This document shows, piece after piece, positions 25,361 to 35,400 of a stretch of DNA of 64,000 nt. The position numbers were made by a program, and so were the translations under genes. The DNA comes from Sphaerisporangium corydalis (GTDB lineage Bacteria > Actinomycetota > Actinomycetes > Streptosporangiales > Streptosporangiaceae). How positions within the stretch are numbered: the first letter of the stretch is position 1; each line of letters begins with the position of its first letter. The stretch spans positions 1 through 64,000 of the forward strand of contig NZ_JANZYP010000009.1 of NCBI RefSeq assembly GCF_025506355.1, in the 5' to 3' direction. The notes under the pieces were generated by a model. The model saw nothing but the letters and a program-made list of their open reading frames with translations, ran no database searches and was not told the DNA's origin.

Positions 25361-25456
25361 GTGAACGTGACCCGAAACGTGCTCTACTCCCGCTTGCACG
25401 TTGACCTGTGCAGGCTCGCCTCGGGGCTGTGTACGGGGAGCCGTTTCCGGTCATGA
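25361..25456 (+). CDS. candidate leader peptide upstream of korAB
   Basis: A 31-codon frame starting GTG (or 29 codons from the GTG at 25367, which would be leaderless). It contains YSRLHVDLCRLASGLC. The R-x-HVDLxRxAS-xx-C pattern matches short actinobacterial peptides annotated as putative leader peptides, some linked to sulfur or cysteine genes; I recall this from general knowledge and have not checked it. It follows TATAGT and precedes korA by about 260 bp that contain no other gene. Translation-dependent attenuation of korAB is a reasonable inference. Confidence 0.55.
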   Translation: MNVTRNVLYSRLHVDLCRLASGLCTGSRFRS

Positions 25457-25712
25457 CCAGGCCCACGGCCGTGGTCGTCAACCGCGTCTCGACCTGAGCC
25501 GCCCCAGGCCCAGGGTTCACCACGTGTCACCGCATCGCCCCCGATGCCCGTGTGCCACGTCATGACCAAGAGATCGGTGCCGTCGCAGGGACATGGGTCA
25601 CACCCTTCGACGCGCATGCGTAAAGAAGCCCGCGCAGCCCCAAGGGATCTAGCATGGAAATGAATACGTGCCAGCAGCGACGGCGCCCAGGCGCGTCGAG
25701 GAGGACCGAGCT
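25457..25712 (+). other. untranslated region between leader peptide and korA
   Basis: No gene is seen. It contains the 12-bp palindrome CCACGGCCGTGG (25463-25474) and a GCATCG-CCCC-CGATGC hairpin (25532-25547), which could be alternative structures of an attenuator. The 25188-25320 stretch before the promoter is C-rich and featureless. Confidence 0.4.
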
Positions 25713-27566
25713 GTGACCAAGCAGGTTCAGCAACTCGACCGCGTGATCATTCGCTTCGCGGGCGACTCCGGCGACGGCATGCAGCTGACCGGTGATCGTT
25801 TCACGGCGGAGACCGCGCAGTTCGGAAACGACCTTTCCACCCTGCCCAACTTCCCCGCGGAGATCCGGGCCCCCGCAGGCACACTCCCAGGAGTGTCGAG
25901 CTTCCAGCTCCACTTCGCCGACCACGACATCCTGACCCCAGGCGACGCCCCGAACGTCCTGGTCGCCATGAACCCCGCGGCGCTGAAGGCCAACATCGGC
26001 GACCTGCCGCGCGGGGCCGACGTCATCGTCAACACCGACGAGTTCACCAAGCGCAACCTGCAGAAGGTCGGCTACGCCGCGAGCCCCGTGGACGACGGGT
26101 CGCTCGGCGAGTGGCGCGTGCACGCCGTCCCGCTCACCTCGCTGACGGTGAAGTCCCTCGAAGGCTTCGCGGTCTCCAAGAAGGACGCCGAGCGGGCGAA
26201 GAACATGTTCGCGCTCGGCCTGCTGTCGTGGCTCTACCACCGCCCGACCGAGGCGACCGTCAAGTTCCTCGAGACCAAGTTCGCCAAGAAGCCCGACATC
26301 GCGAAGGCCAACATCGCGGCGTTCCAGGCGGGGTGGAACTTCGGCGAGACCACCGAGTCGTTCTCGGTGTCCTACGAGATCAAGCCGGCCAAGCTCACCC
26401 CGGGCCTGTACCGCAACATCTCCGGCAACCAGGCGCTGGCCCTCGGCCTGATCGCCGCCTCGGTGCAGGCCAAGCTGCCGCTGTTCCTCGGGTCGTATCC
26501 GATCACCCCGGCGTCCGACATCCTGCACGAGCTGTCCAAGCACAAGCGGTTCGGCATCCGCACCTTCCAGGCGGAGGACGAGATCGCCGGTGTCGGCGCC
26601 GCGCTCGGGGCGGCGTTCGGCGGGGCGCTCGGCGTCACCACCACCTCCGGCCCGGGTGTGGCGCTCAAGGCCGAGACCGTGGGCCTGGCGGTCACCACCG
26701 AGCTGCCGCTGCTGGTGGTCGACGTCCAGCGGGCCGGCCCCTCGACGGGCATGCCCACCAAGACCGAGCAGACCGACCTGCTGATGGCGATGTTCGGGCG
26801 CAACGGCGAGTCCCCGGTGCCGATCGTGGCGCCCGCGACGCCGTCCGACTGCTTCGACGCGGCGGTGGAGGCGGCGCGCATCGCCGTGAAGTACCGCACG
26901 CCGGTCATGCTGCTGTCCGACGGCTACCTGGCGAACGGCTCCGAGCCGTGGCGGCTGCCCGAGATCGAGGACCTGCCCGACCTGTCGGTCGACTTCCAGG
27001 TGGAGCCGAACGACGAGGACGGCGAGACCTACCTCCCGTTCAAGCGCGACCCGCAGACGCTCGCCCGGCCGTGGGCCGTCCCCGGCACCCCGGGCCTTGA
27101 GCACCGCATCGGTGGCATCGAGAAGGCCGACGGCACGGGCAACATCTCCTACGACCCGAACAACCACGACCTCATGGTCCGCCTCCGCCAGGCCAAGATC
27201 GACGGCATCGCGCAGGACATCCCGCAACTCGTCGTCGACGATCCCGGTGGCGACGCCCGCGTGCTGGTCCTCGGCTGGGGCTCGACGTACGGGCCGATCG
27301 CGGCCGCGGTGCGGCGGGTGCGCAAGGCGGGCGGGAAGGTCGCCCAGGTCCACGTGCGCCACCTCAACCCGCTGCCCTCCAACATCGGGGAGGTGCTGCG
27401 CTCCTACGACAAGGTCCTGCTGCCGGAGATCAACCTCGGCCAGCTCGCGCTCCTGCTGCGGGCCCGGTTCCTGGTCGACATCATCAGTTACAACCGCGTG
27501 CGCGGTCTTCCCTTCAAGGCCGAAGAGCTGGCCGGAGTGATCCAGGACGTGATCGACAGTGAGTGA
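25713..27566 (+). CDS. korA: 2-oxoacid:ferredoxin oxidoreductase, alpha subunit
   Basis: A 617-residue fusion of gamma and alpha domains. The N-terminal gamma domain begins with RFAGDSGDGMQLTGDRF. The alpha (PFOR-type pyrimidine-binding) domain starts near YPITPASDILHELSKHKRFG, with EDEIAGVGAALGAAF and GMPTKTEQTDLL. With KorB it oxidatively decarboxylates 2-oxoglutarate (or another 2-oxoacid) with CoA and reduces ferredoxin, linking the TCA cycle to low-potential electrons. The GTG at 25713 has GAGGAGG eight bases upstream. The gene overlaps korB by eight bases. The nearby NuoEFG-less nuo cluster is a plausible electron acceptor. Confidence 0.94.
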   Translation: MTKQVQQLDRVIIRFAGDSGDGMQLTGDRFTAETAQFGNDLSTLPNFPAEIRAPAGTLPGVSSFQLHFADHDILTPGDAPNVLVAMNPAALKANIGDLPRGADVIVNTDEFTKRNLQKVGYAASPVDDGSLGEWRVHAVPLTSLTVKSLEGFAVSKKDAERAKNMFALGLLSWLYHRPTEATVKFLETKFAKKPDIAKANIAAFQAGWNFGETTESFSVSYEIKPAKLTPGLYRNISGNQALALGLIAASVQAKLPLFLGSYPITPASDILHELSKHKRFGIRTFQAEDEIAGVGAALGAAFGGALGVTTTSGPGVALKAETVGLAVTTELPLLVVDVQRAGPSTGMPTKTEQTDLLMAMFGRNGESPVPIVAPATPSDCFDAAVEAARIAVKYRTPVMLLSDGYLANGSEPWRLPEIEDLPDLSVDFQVEPNDEDGETYLPFKRDPQTLARPWAVPGTPGLEHRIGGIEKADGTGNISYDPNNHDLMVRLRQAKIDGIAQDIPQLVVDDPGGDARVLVLGWGSTYGPIAAAVRRVRKAGGKVAQVHVRHLNPLPSNIGEVLRSYDKVLLPEINLGQLALLLRARFLVDIISYNRVRGLPFKAEELAGVIQDVIDSE

Positions 27567-28632
27567 TATCGCGATGAACGGGCATATCGCACCCCCCATC
27601 GGCGGCACCGGGCTGACCCTCATCCCCCGGGCCACGGAGAAGCAGACCCTCAAGGACTTCAAGAGCGACCAGGAGGTGCGCTGGTGCCCCGGGTGCGGTG
27701 ACTACGCCATCCTGGCCGCGGTCCAGAGCTTCCTGCCCGAGCTGGGCCTGAAGCGCGAGAACATCGTGTTCGTGTCGGGCATCGGCTGCTCCTCCCGGTT
27801 CCCGTACTACCTGAACACCTACGGCTTCCACTCGATCCACGGCCGCGCGCCGGCGATCGCGACGGGCCTGGCCGCGTCCCGCCCCGACCTGTCCGTCTGG
27901 GTGATCACCGGCGACGGCGACGCGCTGTCGATCGGCGGCAACCACCTGATCCACGCGCTGCGCCGCAACGTCAACATGAACATCCTGCTGTTCAACAACC
28001 GGATCTACGGGCTGACCAAGGGGCAGTACTCCCCGACGTCCGAGGTCGGCAAGATCACCAAGTCCACGCCGATGGGCTCGCTGGACAAGCCGTTCAACCC
28101 GATCTCGCTCGCCCTCGGTGCCGAGGCCGGTTTCGTGGCCCGCACGCTCGACTCCGACCGCAAGCACCTCCAGTCGGTGCTGCGCGAGGCCGTGGCGCAC
28201 CGCGGCACGAGCCTGGTCGAGATCTACCAGAACTGCAACATCTTCAACGACAACGCCTTCGAGCCGCTGAAGGACCCGGGGCTGCGTGACGACATCACGC
28301 TGCGCCTGGAGCACGGCCTGCCGATCGTGTCGGCCTCCAAGGCGGTGCGCCGCGCGGCGAACGGCGGCATCGAGGTCGTCGAGCGGTCCACGGTGCCCGA
28401 GGGCGAGATCCTCGTGCACGACGCGCACAACCCCGACCCGTCGGTGGCGTTCGCGCTGTCCCGGCTGGACGAGCCCGCGTTCGAGCACGTGCCGATCGGG
28501 ATCTTCCGTTCGGTCGACCGCCCGACGTACGACACGCTGATGACCGAGCAGCTCGAGGAGGCCGTGGCCGAGCGCGGCCCCGGGCAGCTCGGCGACCTGC
28601 TGCGCGGCGGCGACACCTGGCAGGTGGGCTGA
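27559..28632 (+). CDS. korB: 2-oxoacid:ferredoxin oxidoreductase, beta subunit
   Basis: A 357-residue thiamine-diphosphate subunit. CPGCGDY (C43, C46) provides cluster ligands. TPP/Mg binding is by GDGDALSIGGNHLIHALRRN (from G118) with LLFNNRIYGLTKGQ, and GIGCSSRFPYYLNTYGFH is the conserved active-site strand. It starts with GTG inside the korA 3' end and is translationally coupled. It forms the heterodimer or heterotetramer with KorA. A strong hairpin follows the stop. Confidence 0.95.
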   Translation: MSDIAMNGHIAPPIGGTGLTLIPRATEKQTLKDFKSDQEVRWCPGCGDYAILAAVQSFLPELGLKRENIVFVSGIGCSSRFPYYLNTYGFHSIHGRAPAIATGLAASRPDLSVWVITGDGDALSIGGNHLIHALRRNVNMNILLFNNRIYGLTKGQYSPTSEVGKITKSTPMGSLDKPFNPISLALGAEAGFVARTLDSDRKHLQSVLREAVAHRGTSLVEIYQNCNIFNDNAFEPLKDPGLRDDITLRLEHGLPIVSASKAVRRAANGGIEVVERSTVPEGEILVHDAHNPDPSVAFALSRLDEPAFEHVPIGIFRSVDRPTYDTLMTEQLEEAVAERGPGQLGDLLRGGDTWQVG

Positions 28633-28679
28633 CCGCGACCTGGCGGCCGCCGACCCTCAGGGCACACGAACGGCACCAC

Positions 28680-28715
28680 GAAGGGCCCCCCGCGAACATC
28701 CGCGGAGGGCCCTTC
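28680..28715. terminator. bidirectional hairpin terminator between korB and the beta-helix gene
   Basis: A 15-bp inverted repeat (28680-28694 with 28701-28715, built on GAAGGGCCC and GGGCCCTTC) with one mismatch and loop AACATC. It lies between the convergent korB stop and the 28725 stop and would serve both. There is no T-run, as is common in actinomycetes. Confidence 0.85.
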
Positions 28716-28724
28716 GTCATGTGC

Positions 28725-30515
28725 TCAGCCGCCTTCGGGGACGGGCTTGCCGTCCTCCCAGACGTTGCCCTTCCACTCGTTGGTCCCGCCCTTGTCCCAG
28801 TACGCCACCGGGCCGTTGTAGCCGCCCTTGGCCCACACGTCCCGGCTGAACACGTTGTTCAGGACCTTGATGTTGGACGAGGTGCCCTTGGCGCCGGCGC
28901 CGCCGTACAGGGAGTAGCCGCCGCCGGCCAGGAAGTTGCCCTCGACGGTGACGTTGCGGACCACGCCGAAGTCCTGGAAGAGCGCGATCGCGCCGGTCTG
29001 CTCCAGCGTGTTGATGACGGTGTTGCCGCGGATCACCAGCGTGGCCCCGGACGGCGGCCCGCTCGTACACATGATCATGTCGGTGTGGTCACCGGAGAAG
29101 TACTTCGGGTCGTGGAGGTAGGAGTCCTCCACCAGGCCCTGCTCGGTGAGGATGCCGTTGCTGATCGTGTGGATGTCGACCCGCCGGACCGTCAGCTCCC
29201 GGCCCTGGTTGATGATCCCGAACTGGGTGCGGTCGCGGCCGTTGCCGAAGATCTCGCTGTCCTCGACCTTCAGGCCGGTGTGGCCCTGCCGCTGGATGAT
29301 CCCCCAGTCGCCGGGCGCCGCCGCCAGCCGGGTGTTCCTGATGGTCACGTTGTCGGCGTCGACGTTGATCTCGCCGCTGACCTCCATGCCGTCGATCACG
29401 GTGCCGTCCTTGGTGACGGTGATCGACTTGCTCGCCTTGAGGTTCGTGCCCGAGGGCACCCCGGTGTCGGCCGCGCCGGGGAAGCTCGTGGACGGCGGTG
29501 ACGCCGGCGGCGTCCTGCTCGGCGTGGGCGAGGGGTCCCTGGTCGGCTGCTTGGTCGGGTCGGCGCTGGGCGACGGCTTCGGCGTGTGACTCGCCGGGGG
29601 TTCGGCGCTGGGCGTGGCGGACCTCGTCGGGGTCGCCGAGGGGGTGGCGGAGGCCGGGGGGCTCGACTCCGGCGGAGTCACCGACGGCGTCGCGCTGACC
29701 TCGCCGGTCGGCGGGCCGGATTCGGTGACCGTCGGGGTGGCCGAGACCTCGGGCGGCGTGCTCGGGCCGGCGGTGACGCCGTCGGAGGGCCGCTGCGACG
29801 GGCGGGGGATGTCACGGCGTTCACGGTGCCGGAAGATGACGTCGACCCAGTAGTTCACCCGGGCGGAGTGGCGGCGCCATGGGAAGGACGCCTTGGCGGC
29901 GGGGGCGAACACCCCGGCCTGCGCGGTCAGCGGGCCCACCGTGACGGGCTCGTCCAGCCCGCCGCGCTCGGCCACGTACCCGCCGTTGGCCGTGTGGTAG
30001 GAGACGGTGTAGACGCGGCCCGCGACGATCGGCACCGGCGTGGAGAACAGTGCCTGCTGCCAGCCGCTTCGCGTCTCGCCGGTGAAGGTGACCTTCGCCA
30101 GCAGCTTGCGGTCCGGGCCCCACAGGCTGCCGCGGTGCGTGCCGCGCTCGGAGGCGGGCTTGTAGAACCGCACGCCGGCCACCTCGCCGTCGCGGCCCGC
30201 CTTGAAGCGCGTGCCGAGTTCCAGCGGCGTGTGCTCGGCCAGGGTCTTGCCTTTGACGGCCTTCTTGGACTTCCAGAGACTGGACTCCAGGGTCACTTCG
30301 GCCGATACGGGTGCGGCGTTCGAGGTCGGCGCGGGAGCCGAGGGCCCCCGGTTGATGACCACCACCGTGACGGTTGCCCCCAACAACGCGGCGGCGGCCA
30401 GCAACGACACCCGTCCCATCATGGGGAACCGGGGCGACCCAGCGGATCGAGATCTCGCGGACGAGGGACGGCGTCCACGCCGTCCGTCCGCATGCCGGGA
30501 GTTGCTCACTGGCAC
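28725..30515 (-). CDS. membrane-anchored DUF4082 and parallel beta-helix protein
   Basis: A 596-residue exported protein. After an N-terminal basic region comes a membrane anchor (VSLLAAAALLGATVTVVVI, about 36-54). Then come a DUF4082 domain (about 75-235: GVRFYKPASERGTHRGSLW, ending NYWVDVIF), a Ser/Pro/Thr linker (about 245-345) and a right-handed beta-helix (about 350-596: TIRNTRLAAAPGDWGIIQ, VEDSYLHDPKYFSGDH). DUF4082 occurs in secreted carbohydrate-associated proteins; the beta-helix resembles polysaccharide lyases and hydrolases. A shorter lipoprotein paralogue of the beta-helix is encoded at 54460. The start is GTG at 30515 after GGAGG; a second GTG two codons in is also possible. Confidence 0.82.
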   Translation of the reverse strand: MPVSNSRHADGRRGRRPSSARSRSAGSPRFPMMGRVSLLAAAALLGATVTVVVINRGPSAPAPTSNAAPVSAEVTLESSLWKSKKAVKGKTLAEHTPLELGTRFKAGRDGEVAGVRFYKPASERGTHRGSLWGPDRKLLAKVTFTGETRSGWQQALFSTPVPIVAGRVYTVSYHTANGGYVAERGGLDEPVTVGPLTAQAGVFAPAAKASFPWRRHSARVNYWVDVIFRHRERRDIPRPSQRPSDGVTAGPSTPPEVSATPTVTESGPPTGEVSATPSVTPPESSPPASATPSATPTRSATPSAEPPASHTPKPSPSADPTKQPTRDPSPTPSRTPPASPPSTSFPGAADTGVPSGTNLKASKSITVTKDGTVIDGMEVSGEINVDADNVTIRNTRLAAAPGDWGIIQRQGHTGLKVEDSEIFGNGRDRTQFGIINQGRELTVRRVDIHTISNGILTEQGLVEDSYLHDPKYFSGDHTDMIMCTSGPPSGATLVIRGNTVINTLEQTGAIALFQDFGVVRNVTVEGNFLAGGGYSLYGGAGAKGTSSNIKVLNNVFSRDVWAKGGYNGPVAYWDKGGTNEWKGNVWEDGKPVPEGG

Positions 30516-30746
30516 AAGCCTCCACCTCCGGCGCGTGTGGCCGGACTCCGATCATGTTTCAGTGCGAGGCCATTGTTGCGGTTGGGAAACGAGTAGACAA
30601 CCAGATCTCGCTTTTTATCCGCTTAATGGACCGAATTCACGAGGGATACCGTGATTTAGGCATCACAATTCACCGATCCACCGTAGCCAAAACCCGCTGT
30701 CACGCCTCCGTCACGCCGCGTCCGGCGAACGCCGCCGCGCCCGCGC

Positions 30747-31346
30747 TCAGGCCTCGCCGCGCAGCTTCGCGTAGTACGCCAGGCAGTCCTCGTACAGCGG
30801 CAGCAGGCCCTTCTCCCGCGCCTCCTCCAGCGTCGGGGCGGCGGCGTCCTTGGGGGACAGCAGCGGTTCCACGTCCGCGGGCCAGGCGATGCCCAGCTCG
30901 GGGTCCAGGGGGTGCACCCCGTACTCGCGGCGCGGCGCGTAGGGCTCGGAGCAGGCGTAGATCACGATGGCCTGCTCGCTGAGCGCCAGGAAGGCGTGGC
31001 CCAGGCCCTCGCCGACGTACACGCCGCGCCGGGTGCGGTCGTCCAGCTCGACCGTCTCCCACCGGCCGAACGTCGGGGACCCCACGCGGACGTCGACCAC
31101 GACGTCAAGGACGCTGCCGCTGACGCAGGTGACGAACTTGGCCTGGCTCGGCGGCACGTCCGCGAAGTGCACGCCGCGCAGGGTGCCGCGCCGCGACACC
31201 GAGCAGTTGGCCTGGGCGAGGTTCAGGCCGTGGCCGACGGCCGAGACCAGGAGGTCGGCCCGGAACCACTCCAGGAACGTTCCTCTGTCGTCTCCGTGGA
31301 CGGCCGGGGTGAACAGGTAGGCGTCTTCGATGCTGAGTTGCTCCAC
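30747..31346 (-). CDS. rmlC: dTDP-4-dehydrorhamnose 3,5-epimerase-like (RmlC family)
   Basis: A 199-residue cupin enzyme that epimerises C3 and C5 of dTDP-4-keto-6-deoxyglucose on the way to dTDP-rhamnose or a related deoxysugar. It has RGTLRGVHF with catalytic H60, K70, Y130 and PLDPELGIAWP. It sits alone on the minus strand; its pathway partners rmlB and rmlD lie some 31 kb away at the right edge of the window. It could serve another deoxyhexose route. The 231 bp upstream of the beta-helix start hold no gene that I can see. Confidence 0.88.
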   Translation of the reverse strand: MEQLSIEDAYLFTPAVHGDDRGTFLEWFRADLLVSAVGHGLNLAQANCSVSRRGTLRGVHFADVPPSQAKFVTCVSGSVLDVVVDVRVGSPTFGRWETVELDDRTRRGVYVGEGLGHAFLALSEQAIVIYACSEPYAPRREYGVHPLDPELGIAWPADVEPLLSPKDAAAPTLEEAREKGLLPLYEDCLAYYAKLRGEA

Positions 31347-31516
31347 GACGCCAAGAGTGCCAGGCCCCGTCTCGGTGCGCTATCGAATGACCCCGGAGCG
31401 CACCGTGGCCGGATGTGGTCTGCGATAGTTGGGCGGTTCCATTGGAACGTGCCGAAAACAGCAGAACAATGGTCACGAGCTCCTGTCCCCCCACGAACTC
31501 CCCGCCAAGGAGACCA

Positions 31517-32176
31517 ATGAGCCGTCTGAACGCCCTCCGGAGCCGCTTCGTCGACGCGCCCGACTCGCTCGGCGCCAAGGCCAGGGCCCGGCGCTGGAAC
31601 TGGTTCGCGGAGAGTTTTCCAGACCTGTCCAGCATGTCGGTGATCGACCTCGGCGGCACCGCCAGCGCCTGGCTGCGGGCGCCCGTCCAGCCGGCCCACG
31701 TGCAGATCGTCAACCTGGAGACGCCTCCCGCGGACCTGCCGGGCTGGCTGAGGGCCGACGTGGCCGACGCGTGCGCGCTGCCGCCCGGCATCCTCGACAC
31801 TCACTATGACCTGGTGTTCTCCAACGCCGTCATCGAGCACGTCGGGGGGCACCTGCGGCGGCGGATGTTCGCCGACTCCGTCCACCGGCTGGCCGAGCGC
31901 CACTGGGTGCAGACGCCCTACCGCTACTTCCCCGTGGAGCCGCACTTCCTGTTCCCGGGGTTCCAGTACCTCCCGATCGCCGCCCGTACGGCGCTGCTCC
32001 GCCGGTGGCCGCTCGTGCACACCCCCACCTCCGACCGGGAGGCGGCGCGGAACATCGTCATGGAGGTGGAGCTGCTGAGCATTACCGAGATGCGGCACTA
32101 CTTCCCGTCCTCGGAAATTCGTTTCGAGCGGCTGGGCGGGCTTGTGAAGTCCGTTCTCGCGATCAAGGAGAAGTAG
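31517..32176 (+). CDS. SAM-dependent methyltransferase (class I)
   Basis: A 219-residue protein. SVIDLGGTASAWL is the SAM-binding motif I, LETPP supplies the motif II acid, and YDLVFSNAVIEHVGG corresponds to motif IV. C-terminal HWVQTPYRYFPVEPHFLFPG is seen in methyltransferases of polysaccharide clusters. AAGGAG lies five bases before the ATG at 31517. It is divergent from rmlC, with a perfect GTTCCATTGGAAC dyad at 31436-31448 in the gap. It probably methylates a sugar or lipid-linked glycan; the acceptor is unknown. Confidence 0.85.
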   Translation: MSRLNALRSRFVDAPDSLGAKARARRWNWFAESFPDLSSMSVIDLGGTASAWLRAPVQPAHVQIVNLETPPADLPGWLRADVADACALPPGILDTHYDLVFSNAVIEHVGGHLRRRMFADSVHRLAERHWVQTPYRYFPVEPHFLFPGFQYLPIAARTALLRRWPLVHTPTSDREAARNIVMEVELLSITEMRHYFPSSEIRFERLGGLVKSVLAIKEK

Positions 32177-32469
32177 CCCCCGAGGCGCCCAGATCTGACA
32201 TATCACCTTTTCTCCCCATCGAATTATCAGCAAAAAAGCGGAGATTATGCGACAAGCGGTCGAGGCTCGGTCCATCACACTTTGTGACGGACCGGCTCCG
32301 GTATGTCATCACAGCGGGGCGACCGGCGCTGACTCGTGTGACCACTGGGACGGCAGTTGGTGAAGTCACGTAAACCGAGTTCACCATCGGGACGTCGATT
32401 CGTCGGGACCACGCTCCACAGCGTGAGCACCACCGGGGCATCCGACCCTTCGAATCACGTGGGAGCTTC
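32177..32469 (+). other. 293-bp intergenic region with two small hairpins
   Basis: It is less GC-rich than its surroundings and holds no gene. TCCATCACA/TGTGACGGA (32271-32291, one mismatch, 3-base loop) may terminate the methyltransferase transcript. CACGCT/AGCGTG (32410-32425) lies in the probable leader of the next gene. No known riboswitch was recognised. Confidence 0.45.
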
Positions 32470-35400
32470 ATGAAACCGCGCAGTGCCGCGCGCCGACGAC
32501 TTTCGGCGATCACAGCAGCAGCGTTGACGCTGGCCGCCTTACTGACGGCCCCCGCCGCGCCGGCGATCGCGCTGGGCCCGTGCGACGCGGGTGGCAACAA
32601 GATCACCTGTGAGAACCAGAACGAGGGCAGCGACCGGACGGAGTGGGACACCAATCCGCACGGCACCGTCGAGGGCTACGGCGACCAGATGAGCGTCAAC
32701 CTGGGCCAGACGGTGAACTTCAAGGTCCGCTCCACGGCGCTGACCCTGCGGGTCGACATCTACCGGATGGGCTACTACCAGGGCAACGGCGCCCGGAAGA
32801 TCACCACGGTGCCCGCCACCACGTCGGTGTCCAGGTTCCAGCCGAACTGCCCGGAGAACACCACCACCGGCGAGGTCGCCTGCGCCTGGGGCACGGTCGC
32901 GAGCTGGACCGTTCCCGCCACAGCGGTCTCGGGCGTCTACTTCGCCCACGTGGTGCGCACCGACACCGACGACGACACCCACATCGTCTTCGTCGTCCGC
33001 GACGACGCGAGCACGGCCGACCTGCTGTTCCGCACCTCCGACAGCACCTGGCAGGCCTACAACTCCTGGGGCGACATCCCGGCCACCGAGGACAACCCGA
33101 ACAAGGTGCTCAACAGCCTCTACCGGGGCGACAGCGTCGTGGCGCCGGGCCGGGCCGTCAAGGTCAGCTACAACCGGCCCTTCAACACGCGCGAGTCCAC
33201 CCCCTGGGGCCGCGACTTCGTGTTCGCCAACGAGTACCCCATGATCCGCTGGCTGGAGGCCAACGGCTACAACGTGTCGTACATGTCCTCCCTGGACGCG
33301 GCACGCGCGCCGTCCACCCTGCTCAACCACAAGTCGGTGCTGTCGGTCGGCCATGACGAGTACTGGTCGGGCGAGGAGCGCGCCGCCTTCGAGAACGCCC
33401 GCGACAACGGCGTGAACCTCGCGTTCTTCAGCGGCAACGAGGTCTACTGGAAGACCCGCTGGGAGAACTCCTACCGCACCCTGGTCTCCTACAAGGAGAC
33501 TCACGCGAACGGCAAGATCGACCCGCTCCCCAACGTGTGGACGGGCACCTGGCGCGACCCGCGCTTCAGCCCGCCCGCCGACGGCGGCAAGCCGGAGAAC
33601 GCCCTCACCGGCACCCTGTTCTCGGTCAACTGCAACTCCTCCGACGACGACTGCGCCGCGATCCCGCTGACCGTGCCGGCCGCCGACGGCAAGATGCGCT
33701 TCTGGCGGGGCACCACCATCGCCACCCAGCTCTCCGGGTCGATCAGCGTCCCCGGCCTCGTCGGCTACGAATGGGACGAGGACGCCGACAACGGCTTCCG
33801 GCCCAAGGGCCAGGTGCCGCTGTCGAGCACGACGTACACGGCCGAGCAGGTGCTCATCGACTACGGCACCAACGTCGCCGCCAAGAGCGCCACCCACCGC
33901 ATGACCCTGCACCGCGCGCCGAGCGGCGCCCTGGTCTTCGGCGCCGGCACCGTGCAGTGGTCGTGGGGCCTGGACGGCACCCACGACTCCTACGACGAGA
34001 CCGACTACAGCGACACGCGTATCAAGCAGGCGACGGTGAACCTGCTCGCCGACATGGGCGTGCAGCCCAAGTCGCTCACCGGCGGGCTGAACGCGGCGCT
34101 CAAGTCGACCGACGTCACCGCGCCGGTCGCGGTCGTCACCGCCCCCGCCGTGAACGCCACCGTGAACAACGGCACGACGGTCAGCGTCACCGGCACCGCC
34201 GCCGACGTCGGCGGCCAGGTCGGCGGCGTTGAGGTCTCCACCGACGGCGGCACCACCTGGCACCCGGCCACCGGGCGCGCGAGCTGGAGCTACTCCTGGA
34301 AGGTCACCGGCGCGGGCGCCGCGACCATCAAGGTCCGCGTGGCCGACGACAGCGGCAACGTCAGCGCCGAGGTGTCGAAGAACGTCACCGTCGACTGCCC
34401 GTGCAGCCTGTTCACCTCCTCCTCGGCCCCGGCCAACCCGTCCGAGAACGACACCAGCGCGCTGGAGCTCGGCGTGCGCTTCACCCCGGCCGTCAACGGC
34501 TACCTGACGGGCGTCAAGTTCTACAAGGGCACCGGCAACACCGGGACGCACACCGGCACCCTGTGGACCGCCTCCGGGCAGGAGCTGGCCACCGGCACCT
34601 TCACCGGGGAGACCTCCAGCGGGTGGCAGAAGCTCACCTTCGCCTCGCCGGTCCACCTCACCGCGAACACCGAGTACATCGCGTCCTACTACGCGCCGAA
34701 CGGCCACTACGCCGCCGACGCGAACTACTTCCGCTACCAGCCGACGGTCACCGCGCCGCTCACCGCGCCCGCGGCCACCGAGACCGCGGGCAACGGCGTC
34801 TACCGGTCGGGAGAGGGCTTCCCGAACCAGACCTACAACGGCGGCAACTACTGGGTGGACGTCGTCTTCACCATCAACGACATCTACCCGCCCGCGGCCG
34901 TCTCGGCCACGCCGGTCCCCGGCTCCTCCAGCGTCCCCACCACGGTCCAGCCGAAGGTCACCTTCGGGGAGCCCGTCCAGGCGAGCGGCGCGACGTTCAC
35001 GCTCAAGGACTCCTCGAACGCGACCGTCGCCGGCACCGCCTCGCTCGACCCCGCCCACACCTCGCTCACCTTCGCGCCGGCCGCGCCGCTGGCCCCCGGT
35101 GAGCGGTTCACCGTGTCGGTGTCGGGCGCCAAGGACGACGCGAGCAACACCATGGCCGCGCCGTACACCTTCTCCTTCACCACGGCGAAGACCTGGACGG
35201 CCGGCGTCTGCCCGTGCAGCGTGTGGCCCGACGTCACCGTCCCGGACGTGCCGAGCGTCAACGACACCGGCTCCCTTGAGGTGGGCGTCAAGTTCCAGTC
35301 CACCACGGACGGCTTCATCGAGGGCGTCCGCTTCTACAAGGGCGAGGGGAACACCGGGACGCACACCGGCACCCTGTGGAACTCCGCCGGCGGCGAGCTG

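Noticed and set aside
32177..32469. Possible c-di-AMP or c-di-GMP riboswitch before the exoprotein gene
   Set aside because: Only two small hairpins are seen; the conserved aptamer cores are absent.
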